Origin: Rhodospirillaceae bacterium
Lineage (GTDB): Bacteria; Pseudomonadota; Alphaproteobacteria; Rhodospirillales; Rhodospirillaceae
DNA: 64,000 nucleotides
NCBI GenBank assembly: GCA_947476925.1
Contig: CANJSF010000009.1
Coordinates: 1-64,000 of the forward strand
Reading direction: 5' to 3'
Shown here: positions 1 through 8,164 of the stretch, in pieces
How the letters are laid out: each line of letters opens with the position of its first letter
Position numbering within the stretch: position 1 is the first letter of the stretch
Notes under the pieces: model-generated
Databases searched by the model: none
What the model saw: only the letters and a program-made list of their open reading frames with translations
What the model was told of the DNA's origin: nothing
Made by a program: the position numbers and the translations under genes

Positions 1-57
1 TCGAACACTTGACCTACCGCTTACAAGGCGGTTGCTCTACCCCTGAGCTAATCCGGC
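1..57 (-). tRNA. tRNA-Thr (anticodon TGT), 3' end cut by window edge
   Basis: Read on the minus strand, the acceptor 5' strand GCCGGAT, a D arm GCTC...GAGC and an anticodon stem-loop with loop CTTGTAA are visible. The loop gives anticodon TGT, which reads threonine ACA codons. The T arm is cut off by position 1. In many proteobacteria a tRNA-Thr belongs to the Tyr-Gly-Thr-tuf cluster. Here it lies 3.8 kb from tRNA-Tyr and on the opposite strand. Confidence 0.93.
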
Positions 58-99
58 GCCGGGCCTGACAGGCATGCGCCCTGGGGCGCAATGCGCCGG

Positions 100-128
100 A
101 CCATAAGACTCGTCCCGCCAAAGGGCAA
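100..128 (-). promoter_or_regulatory. Candidate sigma70 promoter for tRNA-Thr
   Basis: On the minus strand TTGCCC (128-123) and TATGGT (105-100) are separated by exactly 17 bases. The -10 box lies about 43 bases before the tRNA 5' end. The match is moderate, and the position directly upstream of a tRNA supports it. Confidence 0.5.
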
Positions 129-136
129 GATACCTA

Positions 137-180
137 GACAGCCGCCCGGGCGGGTAATTTAAGGCCCGGGACGAGCTGTC
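137..180. terminator. GC-rich hairpin after the TonB receptor
   Basis: Nested inverted repeats GACAGC/GCTGTC (137-142 and 175-180) and CCCGGG (145-150 and 165-170) form a long stem between the receptor stop and the tRNA-Thr promoter. A TTTT run follows only on the plus strand. It could block read-through from the receptor into the tRNA on the minus strand, but there it lacks a U-tract. Confidence 0.4.
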
Positions 181-187
181 TTTTAGG

Positions 188-2515
188 CTAGAATCGCACC
201 GCCATATGAGCCCCGAATGTTTGGGTTTCTGGCGGCGCCAAGATGACTAAATTGAGGCCTTGGGTTGCCAGCGCATTCGGGTTGGCGTTGCGCAAAATAT
301 TCGATGGGACCTTATTATCGAAAATATTCTTTCCGTAGAGTTCGACGGTGAAGATCTCATCGGTGACGCCGATTCTGGCATTGAAGCGGCTGGATGGTTT
401 TAACCACGCCTTGTTGGCTGCGGTGGCGAATTGCTTTCCGGTATAAACGTAGTCGATATGGAACTTGCCACTCCAATCGCCGGAAATGGGTTGTTCATAT
501 GTTGTACCCAAAGTTCCGCTCAGGGCAGGGTAGCGCTCCATGCGATTGCCCAAAGGGTTGAGAACGCCGCTGATGGCGACGCACTCGGCGCAAGCAGTGC
601 GGCGGATACTTGTTTCAGCCCAATTGAATGTTGCGTCAAACGTCAAATTTTCGGTGGCTTTGAAGGTGCTTTCAAGTTCAAGGCCCCAAAGGTTTGTCGA
701 GCCATTGGCAAGGGTCAATGTAATTGAAGACGACGTCGTTGCCGTCGGGGTGGCGAAGTATAGGAAGTTTTGGTTGATCTGACGGTCACGCCATTGGCCG
801 TAGTATGCGGCAGCAAGAACCCGCAAGCGACGATCCATGAAATCGCCCTTTAGGCCAGCCTCATAGGTTTTCAGGGACTCTTCGGGGATTGCCAAAGGCA
901 CAGGCAATTGTGTCGTAATTTGCGCTTGCTGGAATGCATTGAGCGACAAGAAGTTGATGTTGAAAGTGCCCGGCCGTGTGCCGCGCGCAAACGACACATA
1001 AGCGCTCGAACTGTCGTCGATCTCATAGTTCAAGATGACGCGCGGTGAGAATGACTTGAAGGTCTTCTCGGCAAAGAAGCCATTTGCGATGCGCTGGATG
1101 TGTTTGATTTTATCCCACTGATAGCGCGCTTCGCCGTTCAGCGTCAGGGCATCGGTGATGTCGTAGCTCGCCGAGCCGAAGACCCCATCGGTATGGGCAA
1201 TGTAGTCGGTTGGGACAGTCAGAGTTGTGAGCGGACCGCCGGCGGGAGGACGCGAGGCTCGGACCTGAAAGAAAATGCTTTCGTTGTAGTGGTTCTCGCC
1301 AATCATGAATTTGAAGCGCTCAGTTTGAGGCGAGGTGAGGCGAACTTCGCTCGACCAATTGTAGATATTGTAGGGAAGGTAGACGGTCGAATAGTAGCCG
1401 GTCGCATCGGGCGGCCGATTATAAGTGTCTGTCAACGCGGCCCAACGGTTATGGTTCTGACCGACCGAAGCACTGAGTGTGTAGTCGCCCATTGAATAGT
1501 CAGCGATCAGGTTGGCTTGGGACTCTTTGCGGCGAAGTCCGAGCTCGGTGATAAAACCATCCGGCTCGACGACCAAACCTGAGGTCACGACGCCAGGGGC
1601 AACTGGCGGGGTCGTGTTTTGCGCAATGCGATTGAGGGGCGCTGCACCGATACCACCGCAAATGTAATTTAACCCATTGACGGCGCGGCCATTGCCGCCT
1701 GCAGCGCAGTTGTAATCGGCCTCCGTCAGCGCGGCTTGTGCTGATGGCCCGTCATTGTCACTCCAGGTCGTGAAGAACCCGCGAATTTTGAGATCGTCAT
1801 TGGGTTGCGCAACGAGATTAAGCGCCCCCGACCACGTTTTCTGCGCGCCTAATTTTCCGCCGCGTCCGAAATTTTCGTACTGTCCACCCGTTTTGTAATA
1901 GCGCGTCGAAATGCGTGTCGCGACTTTGTCCGCGACCAAGGGCATCTCGACATTACCATTCACTTCGACAAAGCCATGATTGGCGACCGACGTGTCAATG
2001 CCGCCACTGAATTTGTAGCCTGGTTCACGCGTTACGAAATTGATCGCGCCGGCAAATGTTGAGCGGCCGAAGTAGGCACTTTGAGGGCCTTTGACGATTT
2101 CGACGCGCTCGATGGCATTGAGGCCAGGAATCGCGCCGCCAGGAATGGGCACGCCGTCGACGAAGGCAGTGACGCCTGGGCGATTTGGCGAGTCACCCGG
2201 GTACATGCCGCGCATCGTGAATGTGTGAAAGCCACGGTCGTTGCGGTTTGCAGCCGAGTTTTCATAGCGCAAGCCCGGAACAAAATCGTTGAGTTGATTG
2301 TATCCCGTGATCCCGCGCTGCTGGATTGATTCTGCCGTAATGGCCGAGATGGCGACGGGCACCGAGATTAATGACTCCGATGACTTACGCGCCGTGACAA
2401 GGATCTCATCGATCACAGGTTGCGCCAGAGCCGCGAATGGCAAGCAAATCGACAAGCCAAGAATTGCTTTTAGAAAAAGGCGTGGCGTTGGCTTTGCGTA
2501 AATATCTGACGTCAT
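188..2515 (-). CDS. TonB-dependent outer membrane receptor
   Basis: A 775-residue outer membrane receptor that would use TonB/ExbBD energy to import a scarce substrate; the substrate is not evident. A Sec signal peptide spans about residues 1-31 (cleavage near ALA-Q), followed by a TonB-box-like segment (IDEILVTAR, about 35-43), the plug domain with the motif GPQSAYFGRSTFAGAINF, and a beta-barrel ending in phenylalanine (AVRF). A strong AGGGGAA ribosome binding site lies 5 bases before the ATG. It is clearly a paralog of the two receptors at 45.5-50.8 kb, sharing plug wording and a CxxC motif (CAEC), but it is more diverged. It stands alone, between tRNA-Thr and rlmB on the same strand. Confidence 0.92.
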   Translation of the reverse strand: MTSDIYAKPTPRLFLKAILGLSICLPFAALAQPVIDEILVTARKSSESLISVPVAISAITAESIQQRGITGYNQLNDFVPGLRYENSAANRNDRGFHTFTMRGMYPGDSPNRPGVTAFVDGVPIPGGAIPGLNAIERVEIVKGPQSAYFGRSTFAGAINFVTREPGYKFSGGIDTSVANHGFVEVNGNVEMPLVADKVATRISTRYYKTGGQYENFGRGGKLGAQKTWSGALNLVAQPNDDLKIRGFFTTWSDNDGPSAQAALTEADYNCAAGGNGRAVNGLNYICGGIGAAPLNRIAQNTTPPVAPGVVTSGLVVEPDGFITELGLRRKESQANLIADYSMGDYTLSASVGQNHNRWAALTDTYNRPPDATGYYSTVYLPYNIYNWSSEVRLTSPQTERFKFMIGENHYNESIFFQVRASRPPAGGPLTTLTVPTDYIAHTDGVFGSASYDITDALTLNGEARYQWDKIKHIQRIANGFFAEKTFKSFSPRVILNYEIDDSSSAYVSFARGTRPGTFNINFLSLNAFQQAQITTQLPVPLAIPEESLKTYEAGLKGDFMDRRLRVLAAAYYGQWRDRQINQNFLYFATPTATTSSSITLTLANGSTNLWGLELESTFKATENLTFDATFNWAETSIRRTACAECVAISGVLNPLGNRMERYPALSGTLGTTYEQPISGDWSGKFHIDYVYTGKQFATAANKAWLKPSSRFNARIGVTDEIFTVELYGKNIFDNKVPSNILRNANPNALATQGLNLVILAPPETQTFGAHMAVRF

Positions 2516-2634
2516 CGTAATTCCCCTCGCTTGAAATCGGCTTGCCGCAGCTACCCGCAGGCTTTGCGATTATCTATAATTGTTGAAGGGACTTGCGTGG
2601 TCCATGCCAACAAAAAAGTAAGCCCGCTGGGTGA

Positions 2635-3681
2635 TCATTTAGTCTCTATCTGACGGCGCCGCTCATAAAGTGCCACAGCCGCTGCGTTCGACACATTCAG
2701 GCTTTCAGCAGCAGCGTTGATGGGAAGGCGGGCAATTTCATCGCAGCTTTCGCGCACAAGGCGGCGCAGGCCTTCGCCTTCAGTTCCCAACACAAAGGCC
2801 ACGCGACCCTTCAGATCAATCGCCGAGACGGTTTTCTCACCGTCCGCTTCCAGACCCACGACCCAAAAGTTGTGTTCTTTCAGAACTTCGATAGCGCGCG
2901 CCAAGTTTGTGATTTGCACGAATGCAATGCGGTCGAGCGCGCCCGAGGCAGACTTGGCCATGGCACCGGTTTCGGCTGCGGCACGACGATCAAGCGTGAT
3001 GACGGCAGACGCATCGAACGCCGCAGCCGATCGGATAATAGCGCCAACGTTATGAGGATCACTGACTTGGTCCAGCATCACGACGCAGCAGGTTTCACGC
3101 GCTTCAGCGATCGCCAGCACATCTTCTAAATGATGCTCGATGCTTCGCGTCAACATGGCAATGCCTTGGTGCACGGCTTGCTCGCCCACAACTTTGTCGA
3201 TGTCGCTGCGGCCCACCGTATGCGCGCGACCCAAGGCTGGCTGCGGCACCGAGGCATCGGCTCGCAAACGATCCAAGGCTTCGCTGGTGACCAGCAGACG
3301 CAAAATGCGCCGTTCCTGATTGGCCAGGGCCGCTGCAACGGCGTGATAACCGTACAGCCACACTTCCGACGCAGCCGCATTGCTGGGCCGACCGGCCGGG
3401 CGCTCAGCAGGTTGCGCCGCCTGGATTGGTTTTGGGCTGGCCTGCAAGGCAGGCGAGGGGCGGGCCCTTAACGGTGATTCGTAAACTTTACTGGGCTTTG
3501 GCGCGGGCTTTCGCGCGACATCAAAGTGCGCGCTTTTACTTTTGTGATCCTTGCGAAAGGGCTTACGGCCCTTCTCAAACTTTGCTGCCCCGCGATCCGG
3601 GCCCTTTCGGTCATTGCGGTCATTGCGGTCGCTACGATTATTGCGCTCGCGGTTTTGGCCGCGGGGTGGGGGCGATCTCAT
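2635..3681 (-). CDS. rlmB: TrmH/SpoU-family 23S rRNA 2'-O-ribose methyltransferase (RlmB type)
   Basis: SPOUT methyltransferase expected to methylate the ribose of a 23S rRNA guanosine (G2251 in E. coli) using SAM. The C-terminal 240 residues carry a substrate-binding start (LYGYHAVAAAL) and the three SpoU motifs: DQVSDPHNVGAIIRSA, LGTEGEGLRRLV and LNVSNAAAVALYE, which form the knotted SAM site. I chose the ATG at 3681 because GGAG lies 9 bases upstream; an upstream in-frame start would add 34 residues without such a site. The first roughly 100 residues are a basic, low-complexity, presumably disordered extension with NDR-type repeats, longer than in E. coli RlmB. Its placement upstream of the tRNA/secE cluster is usual for alphaproteobacteria, although here it is divergent from it. 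Confidence 0.92.
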   Translation of the reverse strand: MRSPPPRGQNRERNNRSDRNDRNDRKGPDRGAAKFEKGRKPFRKDHKSKSAHFDVARKPAPKPSKVYESPLRARPSPALQASPKPIQAAQPAERPAGRPSNAAASEVWLYGYHAVAAALANQERRILRLLVTSEALDRLRADASVPQPALGRAHTVGRSDIDKVVGEQAVHQGIAMLTRSIEHHLEDVLAIAEARETCCVVMLDQVSDPHNVGAIIRSAAAFDASAVITLDRRAAAETGAMAKSASGALDRIAFVQITNLARAIEVLKEHNFWVVGLEADGEKTVSAIDLKGRVAFVLGTEGEGLRRLVRESCDEIARLPINAAAESLNVSNAAAVALYERRRQIETK

Positions 3682-3729
3682 GGTGGGGTGCTCCAATATA
3701 AAGGTGGGGCGTAAACTGCCTGTTTGACG

Positions 3730-3758
3730 TTGACAAGCCAGGCTATCCCTCCTATCCC
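3730..3758 (+). promoter_or_regulatory. Candidate sigma70 promoter for tRNA-Tyr
   Basis: A perfect -35 box TTGACA (3730-3735) is followed after 17 bases by TATCCC (3753-3758), ahead of tRNA-Tyr at 3830. The -35 is consensus and the -10 is weak. It overlaps the region upstream of the divergent rlmB. Confidence 0.5.
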
Positions 3759-3829
3759 CCTTGCCGCGCGCGAAAGCCTGCACACCCTTGGTTTTCCTGG
3801 CTTTTGCTCAAGGGGCGTCGAGGGTTTCC

Positions 3830-3915
3830 GGAGGGGTGGCCGAGCGGTCAATGGCACCAGACTGTAAATCTGGCGGGTTCGCCCTACGAAGGTTCAAATC
3901 CTTCCCCCTCCACCA
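3830..3915 (+). tRNA. tRNA-Tyr (anticodon GTA)
   Basis: Complete class II tRNA of 86 nt: acceptor GGAGGGG pairs with CCCCTCC, the anticodon loop CTGTAAA gives GTA (tyrosine), a long variable arm follows, the T loop is GTTCAAATC, and the CCA end is encoded at 3913-3915. Confidence 0.97.
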
Positions 3916-4040
3916 CCCTTTGCAATTGCTTTCGGGCGGCAGGCTGTTTGAGTAAATCAGTCCGACGGTTAAATTGAGGTTTGTTACTGGTGATCAAAGC
4001 CTCTGTTTAAATTACTGTTACGACGCATAGGACTTGAGTC

Positions 4041-4114
4041 GCGGGTGTAGCTCAATGGTAGAGCAGAAGCCTTCCAAGCTTACGACGAGGGTTCGATTCC
4101 CTTCACCCGCTCCA
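4041..4114 (+). tRNA. tRNA-Gly (anticodon TCC)
   Basis: Complete 74-nt tRNA: acceptor GCGGGTG pairs with CACCCGC, the anticodon loop CTTCCAA gives TCC (glycine GGA), the T arm is GGTTCGATTCCC, the discriminator is T and CCA is encoded. It sits 126 bp after tRNA-Tyr, as in the classical Tyr-Gly tRNA cluster. Confidence 0.97.
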
Positions 4115-4503
4115 AGCTTTGCTTTTGTTTGTGAGCGATAACGAACTTACAAAAGCTGGCGCCTTGCCAATGCCCGCAGGGCGAAGACGGGTCGCGCAAT
4201 GCGCTCGACATTCGATTCCCTCCCATACGGGCATCAACTTTATCGATATTGTGCGTCTCGGAAAAAGCCCGCGGAACCCAGGACTTAACCCCCTGTTTCG
4301 ATATTGTTTTTAAGGGCTTGATTCAGTTAACCAGCACGGGGTATAGACCCTGCGCCGGTCGAGAGTCCGTTTTCGACCGGTACTTTTGTGTTGCCTAACG
4401 GCAACGAATCAGCGGGCGGCGGTGACAGAAAACAAAACAATTGGACGATCACTTAATCGCTCAAACGTTTTGTTATTAGAAACAAAGACTTACGGCAGGA
4501 TCT
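4115..4503. other. 389-bp gap between tRNA-Gly and tRNA-Trp, no gene seen
   Basis: No convincing coding sequence. The only open frame here (4119-4313) has no ribosome binding site or recognisable product. An 11-nt tRNA T-arm-like string occurs near 4211-4221, and a hairpin with a short T tract lies at 4355-4387. In many proteobacteria a tuf gene occupies this slot; here it is absent. Confidence 0.5.
4355..4387 (+). terminator. Candidate terminator hairpin after tRNA-Gly
   Basis: Perfect 8-bp inverted repeat CCGGTCGA (4355-4362) and TCGACCGG (4373-4380) with a 10-nt loop, followed by TACTTTT. It fits a weak intrinsic terminator for the tRNA-Tyr/Gly transcript. It lies 240 bp past the tRNA, so the assignment is tentative. 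Confidence 0.4.
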
Positions 4504-4579
4504 AGGGGTGTAGCTCAACTGGTAGAGCACCGGTCTCCAAAACCGGGGGTTGTAGGTTCGATCCCTATCGCCCCTGCCA
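4504..4579 (+). tRNA. tRNA-Trp (anticodon CCA)
   Basis: Complete 76-nt tRNA: acceptor AGGGGTG pairs with CGCCCCT, the anticodon loop CTCCAAA gives CCA (tryptophan), the discriminator is G and the 3' CCA is encoded. It lies just before secE, the arrangement found in most proteobacteria. Confidence 0.97.
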
Positions 4580-4701
4580 AATCGGAAATCGGTGCCTTGG
4601 CCAGGACAATACGCCGTCCTAGCAGAGCCTGTTTTGTCTGTTGTTTCGCCCGGATTCGGTGTTGTGCGGCGCGCTTTATATAGTTGTGGCGAAAGTATTC
4701 G

Positions 4702-4893
4702 ATGGCTTCAATAAGTCCCGGCCTGTTTGTCCGCCAAGTCCGTCAGGAAATGGCGAAGGTCACCTGGCCTAGCCGTCGGGAGACCACGATGTCGCTGATT
4801 CTGGTGTTCGTGTTTTGCACGGTCATCGGTCTGTACTTCTTGGTCGTTGATAAGTTGCTGACGTTTGGCGTGTCTTTGATTTTCGGGGTTTGA
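4702..4893 (+). CDS. secE: Preprotein translocase subunit SecE
   Basis: A 63-residue inner membrane subunit that clamps SecY in the SecYEG channel. It is the short single-spanning form typical of alphaproteobacteria: a cytosolic amphipathic segment with the conserved FVRQVRQEMAKVTWPSR signature, then one transmembrane helix of about 20 residues. I start at the ATG at 4702; an in-frame TTG 18 bases upstream is possible but would add residues unlike the family. nusG starts 6 bp downstream, so the two are co-transcribed. Confidence 0.95.
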   Translation: MASISPGLFVRQVRQEMAKVTWPSRRETTMSLILVFVFCTVIGLYFLVVDKLLTFGVSLIFGV

Positions 4894-4899
4894 GGGACG

Positions 4900-5430
4900 A
4901 TGGCTGCGAAGTGGTACGTGCTGCACGTTTACTCGGGCTTTGAGAATAAGGTCGCCCAGTCGATCCGCGAGCAAGCGGTTCAGCAGGGCATGGCCGAGAA
5001 AATTCAAGAAGTTCTGGTGCCGATGGAAGAAGTGGTGGAAGTGCGCCGCGGGGCGAAAGTCAACGCCGAGCGCAAATTCTTCCCCGGTTACGTATTGTTG
5101 AAAATGGATCTGACGGACGGTGCTTGGCACTTGGTCAAGAACACGCCGAAGGTCACAGGGTTTTTAGGAACGCAGAATAAACCGCTGCCAATTTCGGAAG
5201 CCGAAGCCCAGCGCATTATGAAGCAGGTGCAAGAGGGTATTGAGCGTCCGAAGCCCAGCGTGGTGTTCGAAATCGGTGAGCAGGTGCGCGTCAGCGATGG
5301 TCCGTTCACCTCGTTCAACGGCACGGTTGAAGAAGTTGATGAAGAGAAAGCGCGCATAAAAGTTTCCGTTTCGATCTTCGGCCGGGCGACCCCGGTTGAA
5401 CTCGAATACAGCCAGGTCGAAAAGCTTTGA
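4900..5430 (+). CDS. nusG: Transcription termination/antitermination factor NusG
   Basis: A 176-residue factor, near the usual 180. It binds the RNA polymerase clamp through its N-terminal NGN domain ([18 protein letters not shown] at the start) and links to Rho or ribosomal protein S10 through the C-terminal KOW domain ([19 protein letters not shown]). It modulates pausing, Rho termination and transcription-translation coupling. It directly follows secE. Confidence 0.97.
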   Translation: MAAKWYVLHVYSGFENKVAQSIREQAVQQGMAEKIQEVLVPMEEVVEVRRGAKVNAERKFFPGYVLLKMDLTDGAWHLVKNTPKVTGFLGTQNKPLPISEAEAQRIMKQVQEGIERPKPSVVFEIGEQVRVSDGPFTSFNGTVEEVDEEKARIKVSVSIFGRATPVELEYSQVEKL

Positions 5431-5443
5431 TCTGACTGTCAGC

Positions 5444-5470
5444 GTTGTTCCGAACCGGGTTCGGAGCAAC
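5444..5470 (+). promoter_or_regulatory. Hairpin in the nusG-rplK spacer
   Basis: An 11-bp stem GTTGTTCCGAA / TTCGGAGCAAC (one G-U pair) with a 5-nt loop lies in the 135-bp spacer before rplK. There is no T tract, so it is not a classical terminator. In E. coli the rplK leader is where L1 binds to repress the L11-L1 operon. I cannot say whether this hairpin is that site. Confidence 0.35.
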
Positions 5471-5565
5471 GTCAACGCGGGAGGCACTGTTCCAAAGACC
5501 AGGAGCAGCCGTACCGCGGACCCGGCCCGCCAGTGGCTTACTGGTAACGATGCTGAGGTATTAAG

Positions 5566-5994
5566 ATGGCTAAGAAAATCGAAGGCTACGTCAAGCTGGA
5601 GATCCCAGCGGGCAAAGCTAACCCGTCGCCGCCGGTCGGTCCTGCATTGGGCCAACGTGGCGTCAATATTATGGAATTCTGCAAGCAGTTTAACGCTGCA
5701 ACTCAGAAGAGCGATCCCGGCGTGCCTACGCCCGTGATCATTACGGTCTACTCGGACCGCACGTTTACATTTGTCACCAAGACCCCTCCGGTCAGCTACT
5801 TCTTGAAGAAGGCAGCCAAGATCGAGAAGGGATCGGGCACAACCGGCCGTGGCTTCGTCGGCAAAGTGACGCAAGCTCAGCTGCGTGAAATCGCCGAAAA
5901 GAAAATGCCAGATCTGAACTGCGCAACCGTTGAATCAGCCATTGCTCAAGTCGCAGGTTCGGCCCGCGCAATGGGCCTGGAAGTGGTGGGGTAA
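5566..5994 (+). CDS. rplK: 50S ribosomal protein L11
   Basis: 142 residues, the E. coli length. Binds the GTPase-associated region of 23S rRNA and contacts EF-G and the stringent factor. The N-terminal domain carries the proline-rich [19 protein letters not shown] segment and the C-terminal domain the rRNA-binding part ([20 protein letters not shown]). A 5-bp spacer to rplA shows co-transcription. Confidence 0.98.
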   Translation: MAKKIEGYVKLEIPAGKANPSPPVGPALGQRGVNIMEFCKQFNAATQKSDPGVPTPVIITVYSDRTFTFVTKTPPVSYFLKKAAKIEKGSGTTGRGFVGKVTQAQLREIAEKKMPDLNCATVESAIAQVAGSARAMGLEVVG

Positions 5995-5999
5995 CGCAC

Positions 6000-6698
6000 A
6001 TGGCACGTTTAGGAAAACGCATGACGTCTGCAATCGCCGGTCTTGACCGCGATCAGACTTACTCTGTTGTCGAAGCCGTGAAGTTTGTGAAAAACGGCGC
6101 CAAGGCAAAATTCAATGAAACCATTGAAATCGCCATGAACTTGGGCGTTGACCCCAAGCATGCCGACCAAATGGTGCGTGGTGTTGTGGCCTTGCCACAT
6201 GGCAGCGGCAAGTCGATGCGCGTGGCCGTGTTCGCCAAAGGCGACAAAGCCAAAGAAGCCACCGAAGCTGGTGCAGATTTGGTTGGCGCCGATGATTTGG
6301 CCGATAAAATCAACGCCGGCGAAATGGGTTTTGACCGTGTCATCGCCACGCCCGACATGATGGGCGTTGTCGGTAAGCTGGGTAAAGTTTTAGGCCCGCG
6401 CGGCCTGATGCCCAACCCGAAGCTTGGCACAGTCACTGCTGACGTGAAGACGGCCGTGAAAAATGCCAAAGCCGGTGAAGTGCAGTTCCGCGTCGAAAAG
6501 GCCGGCATTGTGCACGCTGGTATCGGCAAGGCGAGCTTCACCGAGGCGCAGATCGCCGACAACGTAAAAGCGTTTGTCGACGCGATCATGAAAGCCAAGC
6601 CCACAGGCGCCAAAGGCACCTACGTGAAAAAGATTTCGCTGAGCTCCACGATGGGGCCTGGCGTGAAGATTAATCCCGGCGAAGCGGTTGCTCGCTAA
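6000..6698 (+). CDS. rplA: 50S ribosomal protein L1
   Basis: 232 residues, close to E. coli L1 (234). Forms the mobile L1 stalk that helps release E-site tRNA; in many bacteria it also represses the L11-L1 operon by binding its own mRNA. Family signatures are visible: [17 protein letters not shown] and the C-terminal [11 protein letters not shown]. It follows rplK and ends before a 328-bp leader to rplJ. Confidence 0.98.
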   Translation: MARLGKRMTSAIAGLDRDQTYSVVEAVKFVKNGAKAKFNETIEIAMNLGVDPKHADQMVRGVVALPHGSGKSMRVAVFAKGDKAKEATEAGADLVGADDLADKINAGEMGFDRVIATPDMMGVVGKLGKVLGPRGLMPNPKLGTVTADVKTAVKNAKAGEVQFRVEKAGIVHAGIGKASFTEAQIADNVKAFVDAIMKAKPTGAKGTYVKKISLSSTMGPGVKINPGEAVAR

Positions 6699-7026
6699 GG
6701 GAGTTTGAATTTTGATCGAGCGATGAAAGTCGCGCGGTCAAATCAGTCCTCGATCGCACGTTTTGCGAAACAGGATTGAACCTGTCCGAGACCGGTGGTG
6801 CCGATCCCACGTTTGGGTGACGCATAAAGGGGCAACCCACCGCCACAGACGGGAGTCGCAAGACGTTTTGGTTTGTGATCATCGAACCACGGCGGATTGA
6901 GCTTCTGGGGCAGGACGAAAGAACCGGTCGATGTAAGTTTTTACATCGGGCGGAGTTTGTAACCGGTCCGATCTCGCGATGGATCAATGTCCATTGTCGA
7001 GGCGGTCCTCAGAAGCGGAGATACCC
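6699..7026 (+). promoter_or_regulatory. Long rplJ leader (candidate L10 autoregulatory region)
   Basis: A 328-bp non-coding stretch between rplA and rplJ. In other bacteria the L10-L12 complex binds a structured leader here to repress rplJL translation. Complementary blocks are visible: GATCGAG/CTCGATC early on, GGTGG with CCACC around the middle, and a perfect 8-bp stem CGATGTAA/TTACATCG at 6929-6948. The position and length fit an L10-type leader, but I could not fold it. Confidence 0.5.
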
Positions 7027-7545
7027 GTGAACCGAGAGCAAAAGAAGGAGCTGATTGGCTCGCTCAACGCTCTCTTAACGCAGCAAACGCTCCTCACCGT
7101 GACAGTCAACAAAGGTTTGACGGTCGCCGAGGTGCAGGAACTGCGCAAGAGAATGAGAGCAGCCGGTGCCGGCTTCAAAGTTGCGAAAAACCGGCTCGCG
7201 CGACTGGCTCTGGCTGGAACGAAGTTCGAAGGACTGAGTGCGCTGCTCAAAGGCCCAACGGGAATTGCATTCTCGAAGGACCCCGTCGCCGCGGCGAAAG
7301 TCTGTGCGAAGTTCGCAAAAGAAAACAACAAACTGATCATTGTCGGCGGTTCGCTCGACGGTCAGACGATGGACACCGCAGGCATCGAAGCCCTGTCTGT
7401 GCTCCCGTCGCTGGACGAGCTCCGTGGCAAGATCGTCGGATTACTGCAGGCACCTGCGACCAAAATCGCTGGCGTTCTGGCAGCTCCGGCAGGTCAGCTT
7501 GCTCGTGTTCTTTCAGCCCGCGCCAAGCAAGGCGAAGCCGCGTAG
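7027..7545 (+). CDS. rplJ: 50S ribosomal protein L10
   Basis: 172 residues. It is the base of the L7/L12 stalk, binding 23S rRNA with its N-terminal domain and L12 dimers with its C-terminal helix. I start at the GTG at 7027, which gives the family N-terminus (M)NREQKKELI and has CGGAG 7 bases upstream; an upstream in-frame start would add 16 residues unlike L10. The alanine-rich C-terminal helix (LAAPAGQLARVL) is typical. Confidence 0.96.
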   Translation: MNREQKKELIGSLNALLTQQTLLTVTVNKGLTVAEVQELRKRMRAAGAGFKVAKNRLARLALAGTKFEGLSALLKGPTGIAFSKDPVAAAKVCAKFAKENNKLIIVGGSLDGQTMDTAGIEALSVLPSLDELRGKIVGLLQAPATKIAGVLAAPAGQLARVLSARAKQGEAA

Positions 7546-7593
7546 CGCAATGTCGATATCACTCAAACCGTAGAATAAATCAGGAGAACCACC

Positions 7594-7962
7594 ATGGCTG
7601 ACTTAGCCAAACTCGTAGACGACCTTTCGAAATTGACGGTCCTTGAAGCCGCCGAACTGTCCAAGATGTTGGAAGAGAAGTGGGGCGTTTCCGCTGCTGC
7701 ACCTGTGGCTGTTGCCGCTGCTGCCGCTGCTGGCCCTGCCGCTGAAGTCAAAGACACGTTCGACGTGATCTTGAAAGACGCCGGCGCGAACAAGATCAAC
7801 GTGATCAAAGAAGTTCGTGCAATCACCAACCTCGGCTTGAAAGAAGCCAAGGACCTCGTCGAAGGCGCGCCGAAGACCGTGAAGGAAGGCGTGAACAAGG
7901 ACGAAGCCGCGACTCTCAAGAAGAAGTTGGAAGACGCTGGCGCCAAAGTCGACGTGAAGTAA
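7594..7962 (+). CDS. rplL: 50S ribosomal protein L7/L12
   Basis: 122 residues, the usual length. It is the multicopy acidic stalk protein that recruits translational GTPases. It has an N-terminal dimerisation helix, an alanine/proline-rich hinge (about residues 33-50), and the C-terminal factor-binding domain with [20 protein letters not shown]. An AGGAG ribosome binding site precedes the ATG. Two hairpins follow before rpoB. Confidence 0.98.
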   Translation: MADLAKLVDDLSKLTVLEAAELSKMLEEKWGVSAAAPVAVAAAAAAGPAAEVKDTFDVILKDAGANKINVIKEVRAITNLGLKEAKDLVEGAPKTVKEGVNKDEAATLKKKLEDAGAKVDVK

Positions 7963-7979
7963 TTCACGTTCGTGATGCA

Positions 7980-8095
7980 TTCGGTGGTGGCCATCACGGC
8001 CATCACCGAAGCGCATCGCGGTGTTTTGTCGAGAGCAGCGCAACATCGATGCGCTTCTGTCGCCAAAGCATTGCAAGAGATGCTGAGGGTTTTTT
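7980..8095 (+). promoter_or_regulatory. Structured rplL-rpoB spacer (possible attenuator or processing site)
   Basis: Three potential stems lie between rplL and rpoB: a 13-bp stem at 7980-7992/7998-8010 with one G-U pair, an exact 11-bp inverted repeat GAAGCGCATCG/CGATGCGCTTC at 8008-8018/8047-8057, and a short AGCAT/ATGCT stem at 8067-8084 followed by GAGGG and six T residues. In E. coli this spacer holds a partial terminator and an RNase III site that lower rpoBC output relative to rplJL. The layout here is consistent with that role. Confidence 0.5.
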
Positions 8096-8164
8096 GTTCT
8101 GTTTGTGAATCTTATTTCAGGTTCATCGGCAGAATTTTGTATTGATAAAAAGCGAGGATTCGTA

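Noticed and set aside
4205-4240. tRNA T-arm-like string suggesting a tRNA remnant
   Set aside because: Only 11 bases match a T arm, and no acceptor, D arm or anticodon stem can be built around it.
4119-4313. 64-codon open frame after tRNA-Gly
   Set aside because: No ribosome binding site, no similarity to known proteins, and it begins inside the tRNA trailer.
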